Positions 7,731 through 12,503 of a stretch of 12,503 nucleotides of DNA are shown here, piece by piece. The translations under genes and the position numbers were made by a program. How positions within the stretch are numbered: the stretch's first letter is position 1; each line of letters starts with the position of its first letter. The notes below the pieces were generated by a model. It saw only the letters and a program-made list of their open reading frames with translations. It was not told the DNA's origin and did not search any database. Origin of the DNA: Actinomycetales bacterium (GTDB lineage: Bacteria > Actinomycetota > Actinomycetes > Actinomycetales > Microbacteriaceae); the NCBI GenBank assembly GCA_015655255.1, contig JAATFJ010000187.1, positions 1-12,503 of the forward strand, given 5' to 3'.

Positions 7731-7736
7731 GTAAGG

Positions 7737-8348
7737 GTGATCCTTGCCGTCGATACCTCCCTGGGCACCGCCGTGGCGGTCGTCGATGAGGAGGGGAACA
7801 CGATCGCCGAGGCGTCGAGTCCGGATCCGCTCCGGCACGCCGAAGTCATCGGCGACCTGCTCCGCGACGCCGTCGCCGGTCAGGAGATCACGCAGGTCGT
7901 CTCCGGCATGGGCCCCGGGCCGTTCACGGGCCTGCGCATCGGCATCGTCGCGGCGCGGACGTTCTCACTCGGACGGGGACTCGCGGTGATCCCGGTGCCC
8001 AGCCACACCGCATCCGCGCTCGCCGCCATCGATGCGGGAACGCGGGGTCCCTTCGCGATCGTCACCGATGCGCGCCGCCGTGAGTTCGCCGTCACCCTCT
8101 TCGACGGACTCGACGACGACGGGCTGCCCCGTGCCCTCACCGACACCGCCCTCATCCCGCGCGCGGAACTCGATGACCATCTCGCTGGCATCGACCGCCA
8201 CGAGATCGCGACCCTCGATGCCGCGGCGCTCGGTCGCGCGGGCCTCCGCGCCCGTGCCGCAGGCCGCGCACTCGCCGGACCAGAACCCCTCTACCTCCGC
8301 CAGCCGGACGTGTCCCTCCCCGCCGCACCCAAGCGGGTGGGCGCATGA
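7737..8348 (+). CDS. tsaB: tRNA t6A biosynthesis protein TsaB
   Basis: Non-catalytic partner of TsaD in t6A synthesis; it dimerises with TsaD and is needed for TsaE binding. The 203 residues fit TsaB (about 200-230). The ASKHA-fold N-terminus ILAVDTSLGTAVAV is followed by the signature GMGPGPFTGLRIG (57-69) and the TDARRREF segment near 108-115. The metal-binding histidines of TsaD are absent, as expected for TsaB. The C-terminus has the PEPLYLRQPD motif common in actinobacterial TsaB. The GTG 7737 start gives the family's usual beginning and lies six bases after a -10 box. The stop overlaps the rimI ATG (ATGA, 8345-8348). The neighbours tsaE, rimI and tsaD confirm the call. Confidence 0.95.
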   Translation: MILAVDTSLGTAVAVVDEEGNTIAEASSPDPLRHAEVIGDLLRDAVAGQEITQVVSGMGPGPFTGLRIGIVAARTFSLGRGLAVIPVPSHTASALAAIDAGTRGPFAIVTDARRREFAVTLFDGLDDDGLPRALTDTALIPRAELDDHLAGIDRHEIATLDAAALGRAGLRARAAGRALAGPEPLYLRQPDVSLPAAPKRVGA

Positions 8349-8809
8349 CGATCCGCACGGCGACCGCGTCCGACCTCGCCGGCATCATGGCGATAGAGCA
8401 GGCGTCCTTCCCCACCGATGCGTGGAGCACTGCGACGATGGCCGCCGAACTCGCGCATCCCTACAGTCATTACCTCGTCGATGAGGAGGGGGGTGCCGTC
8501 ATCGGATATGCGGGCCTCCGCGCCGTCGTGGGCGCCCGCGATGCCGATATCCAGACCATCGCCCTCGGCGCGGGACACCGCGGGGAGGGGCGAGGCCGGG
8601 CACTGCTGCGTGCGCTGCTCGCCGAGGCCGGAGAGCGGGGGGTAAGCGACGTCTTCCTCGAGGTCCGCGCCGACAACCCCGTGGCGGCTGCACTGTATCG
8701 TTCCGAGGGCTTCGCGGAGCTGGGCCGCCGTCCGCGGTACTACCAACCGGACGATGTGGACGCCATCGTCATGCGCCTCGACCTGCGCGTCCGGGAGGCG
8801 ACGGCATGA
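8345..8809 (+). CDS. rimI: GNAT-family N-acetyltransferase, RimI type
   Basis: A 154-residue GNAT acetyltransferase. In E. coli the RimI enzyme acetylates the N-terminal alanine of ribosomal protein S18, and actinobacterial RimI may act on more protein N-termini. The acetyl-CoA motif A is [20 protein letters not shown] (69-88), with the pyrophosphate-binding loop HRGEGRG. Motif B includes [20 protein letters not shown], with the ADN and Tyr expected for the catalytic region, and the [16 protein letters not shown] stretch is typical of RimI. The start overlaps the tsaB stop by four bases. Only a weak GGGTGGG precedes it. It sits between tsaB and tsaD, the common actinobacterial order. The substrate is inferred from family and position. 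Confidence 0.92.
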   Translation: MTIRTATASDLAGIMAIEQASFPTDAWSTATMAAELAHPYSHYLVDEEGGAVIGYAGLRAVVGARDADIQTIALGAGHRGEGRGRALLRALLAEAGERGVSDVFLEVRADNPVAAALYRSEGFAELGRRPRYYQPDDVDAIVMRLDLRVREATA

Positions 8810-9870
8810 GCGGACCCCTGGTGCTCGGCATCGAGTCGAGCTGCGATGAGACGGGCATCGGCATCGTCCGCGGCCGCACGCTGCTCTCCAACACGATCGC
8901 CTCCAGCATGGATGAGCATGCGCGGTTCGGCGGCGTCATTCCCGAGGTCGCCGCACGCGCACATCTGGAGGCCATGCAGCCCTCGATCGAGGCGGCGCTC
9001 GCCGAGGCAGACGTGCGGCTCGAAAACCTCGATGCCATCGCCGTGACGAGCGGCCCGGGTCTTGCGGGTGCCCTCATGGTCGGGGTGGGAGCTGCGAAGG
9101 GGCTCGCTGTCTCCCTCGGGAAGCCGCTCTATGCCGTTAACCATCTCGTCGGCCATATCGCCGCGGACATCCTCGACCCGGATTCTGAGCCCCTGGAATA
9201 CCCGACTATCGCGCTGCTCGTCTCAGGAGGGCACACCTCCCTCCTGCACGTGCGCGATCTGACGACCGATGTGGAACTGCTCGGCGAGACCGTCGATGAT
9301 GCTGCGGGGGAGGCCTTTGACAAGGTTGCCCGGCTGCTCTCCCTGCCATACCCGGGTGGTCCGCAGATCGACCGCGCCGCCGCGGAGGGTGATCCCACGG
9401 CCATCCGCTTCCCCCGGGGCCTGTCCCGCGCCTCCGATCTGGCGCGGCACCGCTACGATTTCTCCTTCTCGGGGCTGAAGACCGCAGTCGCCCGGTGGGT
9501 GGAGCGCTGCGAGGCGGAGGGAGTCCCGGTACCCGTCGCCGATGTCGCGGCGAGCTTCCGCGAGGCCGTCGTTGATGTCCTCGTGACGAAGGCCCTCGCC
9601 GCGTGTGCGGACCTCGGCGTTCCTCGGCTCCTCCTCGGTGGCGGTGTCATCGCCAATCGCCAACTCCGCGAGGTGGCGATCGAGCGCGCCGCGGCAGCCG
9701 GGGTCACGGTGCGGATCCCGTCGCTGTCGTTGTGCACGGACAATGGCGCCATGATCGCGGGGCTCGCTGCCGCACTCATCTCCTCGGGACGGCGGCCGTC
9801 GATGCTCGCCTTCGGCGCCGATTCGACGCTCCCCGTCACCGAGATCCAGGTCGCGGAGACGGCGCCATGA
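8806..9870 (+). CDS. tsaD: tRNA N6-threonylcarbamoyladenosine transferase TsaD
   Basis: Catalytic subunit that transfers the threonylcarbamoyl group from TC-AMP to A37 of tRNA (Kae1/TsaD family). The 354 residues are typical. The N-terminus [12 protein letters not shown] (8-19) and [15 protein letters not shown] (41-55) are signature segments. The metal-binding histidines lie in NHLVGH (112-117; H113 and H117), followed by SGGHT (140-144). [15 protein letters not shown] (164-178) is the nucleotide-binding stretch, and D312 in CTDNGAMI is the C-terminal metal ligand. A good ribosome-binding site GGGAGG (8793-8798) lies seven bases before ATG 8806, which also overlaps the rimI stop. In many actinobacteria groES follows tsaD; here a membrane-protein gene overlaps its stop (ATGA, 9867-9870). 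Confidence 0.97.
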   Translation: MSGPLVLGIESSCDETGIGIVRGRTLLSNTIASSMDEHARFGGVIPEVAARAHLEAMQPSIEAALAEADVRLENLDAIAVTSGPGLAGALMVGVGAAKGLAVSLGKPLYAVNHLVGHIAADILDPDSEPLEYPTIALLVSGGHTSLLHVRDLTTDVELLGETVDDAAGEAFDKVARLLSLPYPGGPQIDRAAAEGDPTAIRFPRGLSRASDLARHRYDFSFSGLKTAVARWVERCEAEGVPVPVADVAASFREAVVDVLVTKALAACADLGVPRLLLGGGVIANRQLREVAIERAAAAGVTVRIPSLSLCTDNGAMIAGLAAALISSGRRPSMLAFGADSTLPVTEIQVAETAP

Positions 9871-10349
9871 GCGGCGGACCGGAGGAGTCTCTGCGGCGCG
9901 CGCGCGTCGAGCAGCCGAGCCCCGACGTCGAGCAGCCTGCCCGATCGGCGCGGATGCCCGGTGCACCGCGGGACGGGTACACGAGGCTGCCGACGGGGCC
10001 CGTGAGCGTGGAGCCCGTCGTCGCCACCGGCCCCGATGCGGATGCGATCGGGGCGCCGGAGACCGTCTGGGAGCCCGATTCCGGAACCGGCTCGATCCCC
10101 GTCGAGGACACGGCTCGGCTCGCCCCCTGGGCGCTCTTCGCGGCGATCATCTCCCTCATCGGCTCCTTCTTCGTAGGCTGGGGCCTCCCCGTGGCGATCA
10201 TCTCCGTCATCGCGGCGATCATGTCGCTGCGTCGCCCGGTGGAGAGTCGCGCAATCGCGCGCTGGGCACTTGTCCTCGGCCTCGCCGCGACCGTGTACAG
10301 CCTCGGATGGCTGGTCTGGGCGGCGACGCAGTTCGAGAGACTCGGCTGA
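9867..10349 (+). CDS. Small membrane protein with DUF4190-like C-terminal part
   Basis: A 160-residue protein of unknown function. Residues 1-85 are polar, rich in Pro, Glu and Ala, and probably disordered. Residues 86-120 form one or two membrane segments ([18 protein letters not shown], then a second hydrophobic stretch ending in MSLRRP), and residues 131-153 form another. The pattern of a helical hairpin, a short basic loop ([12 protein letters not shown]), then a final helix resembles actinobacterial DUF4190-type proteins, but this is a judgement by eye. ATG 9867 overlaps the tsaD stop by four bases and has a GGAGA ribosome-binding site at 9855-9859, so it is part of the tsaD transcript. 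Its own stop overlaps the next start (TGATG, 10347-10351). The coding call is strong; no function can be assigned. Confidence 0.85.
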   Translation: MSGGPEESLRRARVEQPSPDVEQPARSARMPGAPRDGYTRLPTGPVSVEPVVATGPDADAIGAPETVWEPDSGTGSIPVEDTARLAPWALFAAIISLIGSFFVGWGLPVAIISVIAAIMSLRRPVESRAIARWALVLGLAATVYSLGWLVWAATQFERLG

Positions 10350-11668
10350 TGCCCGGCGCCGATGACGCCGCAGAGTTGCGGAGTCTGCAGGAGCGGGCGT
10401 ATGGCCGCGAGGGCAGCCTGAGTGCGGAGCAGAGCGCCCGGCTGCGGGAGCTGGAGGGGCGAAGGCGGACCGAGGGATCTCCGGCGAGCATCCCGGCGAT
10501 CGTGCGTGCGGATGCGGTGCCCGCGGGAGGGGTGGAGCCGACCGGTCTCCCGGACGGTGCGGGTGACGCCGATGCCGAAGCAGGCTTTGCCTCCGATTCC
10601 GGTGTCGACGACGCGGGTCTCGACGACTTGGGCTTCACCACCGACGGCTCCGGCCGCGCAACCGTCGGCTCGGGCTTCGCCCCCGCACCGTCCGCGCGGC
10701 GTTCCGACCCCGACACGCTCGTCCTCACCGAGGGTGTTCTGCCCGCGGAGGAGGGGGACGCCGCGTCTGCGCAGCCCCTTCCGCCCGACCTCCTCCGGAC
10801 ACCGCGACGCCATCTTCGCAGCGCGGCCGCGCTCGCGCTCGCCGCGGTGGCCGGTCTCGGCCTCGGCTGGGTGCTCTTCGCCGATCACGGTCCCTCGCTG
10901 AGCGCCGAACTCGCCCAGCAGCGGGATGCGCTGGAGCAGGACGGCGACTATCTCCCCGGTTCTGTGGAATTCGTGGCGGAGGACGAGGGCGCGGCGCTGT
11001 GGCATGCCCGGCCGATCGACCAGGAGGACGGGCTGTGCGCCATCCTCACCCTCCCCGGCGCGGATAAGGCATCGGAGTGCTCCTCCGCGGCGCAGCTCGA
11101 TCAGAACGGTGGCTTCGCCGCCTACAGCGGTCCCGTCGACGATCCGGCGAAGCCAGGCGAGTCCGTGTACGCGACGCTGGTCGCGCTGACGGGCGGAGGC
11201 TATGGCGGACTGATCGAGCGCGTCGACAACAGCGCCTTCGGCATCGCACTGTCTCAGGCGCAGGCCGAGGAGCGCACGACGATCGCGGAGGCGGTGGGTA
11301 TCGAAGAGGAAGGAGTCACGGTCGTGGGCACCAACGGATCGCAGACGGTCTGGCTCGCCGACACCGCCGCCGACGAGCGTTGCCTGCTTGCCCTCGTCGC
11401 CGAGGAGGTACAGAACTCCTGCGTCCCCATCGTCGAGACGCCCGCGATCGAACTGCCGATCATCGACGGCGACACCGCGACGGTCTACCGCTACACGGGG
11501 CCGACTCCGGGCACGGACTACACCTATCGGTTCGATGTCGAGAACGATGTCGACGTGTCGACCCTCGCGCCGTTCGAGATCGAAGTGAACGATGCGCAGA
11601 GCATCACCGTGGACGAAAAGACGGGGCAGGTCATCGACGATGATCCCGCCCCGTCTCCTGACGAGTAG
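10349..11668 (+). CDS. Single-pass membrane protein of unknown function with paired extracytoplasmic cysteines
   Basis: A 439-residue protein I do not recognise. Residues 10-40 are charged and probably helical (LRSLQERAYGREG ... RLRELEGRRR). Residues 41-150 are acidic, Gly/Ala/Asp-rich and low in complexity. One membrane helix lies at about 158-178, preceded by the basic RTPRRHLR, so the N-terminus should be cytoplasmic and the 260-residue C-terminal part outside. That outer part contains the protein's only four cysteines, in two similar blocks: W218-C230-C244 and W335-C345-C358, each of the form Trp, 9-11 residues, Cys followed by hydrophobics, 12-13 residues, Cys. This suggests a duplicated disulfide-bearing module. 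ATG 10349 overlaps the preceding stop, and the 14 residues readable upstream lie inside the neighbour's frame. An anti-sigma or sensor role is conceivable, but no regulator gene is adjacent. The tail overlaps the serC terminator hairpin. Confidence 0.85.
   Translation: MPGADDAAELRSLQERAYGREGSLSAEQSARLRELEGRRRTEGSPASIPAIVRADAVPAGGVEPTGLPDGAGDADAEAGFASDSGVDDAGLDDLGFTTDGSGRATVGSGFAPAPSARRSDPDTLVLTEGVLPAEEGDAASAQPLPPDLLRTPRRHLRSAAALALAAVAGLGLGWVLFADHGPSLSAELAQQRDALEQDGDYLPGSVEFVAEDEGAALWHARPIDQEDGLCAILTLPGADKASECSSAAQLDQNGGFAAYSGPVDDPAKPGESVYATLVALTGGGYGGLIERVDNSAFGIALSQAQAEERTTIAEAVGIEEEGVTVVGTNGSQTVWLADTAADERCLLALVAEEVQNSCVPIVETPAIELPIIDGDTATVYRYTGPTPGTDYTYRFDVENDVDVSTLAPFEIEVNDAQSITVDEKTGQVIDDDPAPSPDE
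11616..11656 (-). terminator. Probable intrinsic terminator of serC, inside the 3' end of the opposite gene
   Basis: A perfect 9-bp inverted repeat, AGACGGGGC (11619-11627) and GCCCCGTCT (11648-11656), encloses a second small palindrome (TCATCGACGATGA, 11631-11643). Read on the minus strand, the stem ends in GCCCCGTC followed by TTTT (11619-11616), as expected for a Rho-independent terminator. The hairpin starts 22 bases after the serC stop. On the + strand there is no T-tract, so it would terminate serC rather than the membrane-protein gene, although the hairpin itself could still affect the + transcript. The T-run is short. Confidence 0.55.
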
Positions 11669-11678
11669 TCCTGCCCGC

Positions 11679-12503
11679 TCAGTCGGCGAGGTGCTCCAGG
11701 ACGTAGTCGAGGGAGCGGATGAGCTGGCGCACGTCGTCGGGCTCGATGGAGACGAAGGTCGCGATGCGCAGCTGGTTGCGGCCGAGCTTGCGGTACGGCT
11801 CCGTGTCGACGATGCCGTTGGCGCGCAGCGCCTTCGCGATCGCCGCGGCATCGATGCTCTCGTCGAAGTCGATCGTGACGACGACGGGGGAGCGGTGCGC
11901 GGGATCGCTGACGAAGGGCGTCGCGACGGGGGAGGTCTCTGCCCAGTCGTACAGCGCCTGCGAGGACTCCGCGGTGCGGGCGGCGGCCCATTCCAGACCG
12001 CCGTTGCCGAGAATCCAGGACAGCTGCGAGTCCAGCAGGTGCAGCGTCGTGAGCGCTGGCGTGTTGAGCGTCTGGTTGAGCCGGGAGTTCGTCACGACGT
12101 TCTGCAGGCTGAGGAACTCCGGGATGTAGCGGTTGGATGCGGCGATCCGCTCGATCCGCTCGATCGCCGCAGGGGAGACGGCCGCGAGCCACAGCCCGCC
12201 GTCGGAGCCGAGGTTCTTCTGCGGGGCGAAGTAGTAGACGTCTGCCTGCGTGACGTCGAAGTCGATGCCGGCGGCAGCGCTCGTCGCATCGATGACGGTG
12301 AGGGCGCCGGCGGCGTTCACGCGCTCGATGGGGGCGGAGACGCCCGTGGACGTCTCGTTGTGCGGCCAGGCGTAGACGTCGATCCCCTCGACGACCTCTG
12401 CCGCGCTGCGCGAGCCGGGCTCGGCCGTGCGGACGTCGGGGGCGGTAAGCCACGGGGCTGCGGCGGCCTTGGCGAACTTGCCCCCGAACTCGCCGAAGAC
12501 GAG
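11679..12503 (-). CDS. serC: Phosphoserine transaminase SerC, C-terminal part (5' end outside window)
   Basis: PLP enzyme that converts 3-phosphohydroxypyruvate and glutamate to O-phosphoserine in serine biosynthesis. The frame is open from the right edge to TGA at 11681-11679, giving 274 residues. Roughly the first 100 of about 375 are missing. It is the actinobacterial/mycobacterial type. The fragment begins LVFGEFGGKFAKAAAAPWL, then WPHNETSTGV, VIDATSAAAGIDFD with the Asp expected to contact the PLP ring, and YYFAPQKNLGSDGGLW with the Lys of QKN expected to form the Schiff base. The C-terminal domain ends RSLDYVLEHLAD. An internal Met at 12320 is not the start, because conserved family sequence continues upstream of it to the window edge. 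It converges on the preceding gene with only a 10-bp gap. Confidence 0.96.
   Translation of the reverse strand, partial: LVFGEFGGKFAKAAAAPWLTAPDVRTAEPGSRSAAEVVEGIDVYAWPHNETSTGVSAPIERVNAAGALTVIDATSAAAGIDFDVTQADVYYFAPQKNLGSDGGLWLAAVSPAAIERIERIAASNRYIPEFLSLQNVVTNSRLNQTLNTPALTTLHLLDSQLSWILGNGGLEWAAARTAESSQALYDWAETSPVATPFVSDPAHRSPVVVTIDFDESIDAAAIAKALRANGIVDTEPYRKLGRNQLRIATFVSIEPDDVRQLIRSLDYVLEHLAD

Noticed and set aside
299..9870. Frequent GATGC / GGATGC words, suspected as a codon-pair or chromosome-architecture signal
   Set aside because: A spot check of Asp-Ala pairs in tsaB and alr showed a mixture of GAT-GC and GAC-GC. Without genome-wide counts this is not distinguishable from ordinary codon use.
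10307..10348. An upstream in-frame start that would add 14 residues to the 439-residue membrane protein
   Set aside because: It lies inside the coupled upstream gene without a ribosome-binding site. The TGATG overlap at 10347-10351 matches the junction style of the whole operon.
9836..11851. A 671-codon minus-strand frame across both membrane-protein genes and the end of serC
   Set aside because: It has shadow-like composition and overlaps serC in a different frame. The + strand genes have coupled starts, ribosome-binding sites and sensible membrane segments.
11679..12320. serC as a complete 213-residue protein starting at the Met at 12320
   Set aside because: The frame stays open to the window edge and the upstream residues contain conserved SerC segments such as WPHNETSTGV, so the gene is simply cut by the window.

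Overview
The window is ordinary, gene-dense chromosome from a high-GC actinobacterium, most likely of the family Microbacteriaceae (Microbacterium-like). The assignment rests on the very high GC content, the gene order rpsI-glmM ... coaA-glmS-acpS-alr-tsaE-tsaB-rimI-tsaD, the actinobacterial forms of CoaA, SerC and the short Ppx/GppA phosphatase, and the frequent GTG starts preceded by a -10 box with no ribosome-binding site. It is an inference from remembered family sequences; no search was run.

Layout: (1) 1-1660, the end of ribosomal protein S9 (rpsI) followed closely by glmM on the + strand. (2) 1661-1846, a 186-bp convergent gap holding a large nested hairpin. (3) 1847-2776, a Ppx/GppA-family phosphatase on the - strand, divergent from coaA across a 74-bp promoter region. 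(4) 2851-6094, three + strand genes, coaA, glmS and acpS, each with its own -10 box placed for a leaderless mRNA. (5) 6091-11668, a tightly coupled run alr-tsaE / tsaB-rimI-tsaD followed by two membrane-protein genes. Start and stop codons overlap (GTGA, ATGA, TGATG) at every junction except tsaE-tsaB, where a new leaderless promoter sits. (6) 11679-12503, the 3' part of serC on the - strand, convergent with the last membrane-protein gene and with a probable intrinsic terminator lying inside that gene's last codons.

Functionally the region serves core metabolism. GlmS and GlmM make glucosamine-6-phosphate and glucosamine-1-phosphate for UDP-GlcNAc. Alr makes D-alanine for peptidoglycan. CoaA starts coenzyme A synthesis, and AcpS uses CoA to activate acyl carrier protein. 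TsaE, TsaB and TsaD form most of the machinery for the t6A modification of tRNA (TsaC is not in the window), and RimI is the N-acetyltransferase gene usually found between tsaB and tsaD. SerC belongs to serine biosynthesis.

I found no mobile element, phage gene, CRISPR array, tRNA or obvious new defence or biosynthetic system. The parts most worth a second look are the set of five leaderless promoters, the nested hairpin after glmM, and the unrecognised single-pass protein at the end of the tsaD run, which has a duplicated pair of extracytoplasmic cysteines.
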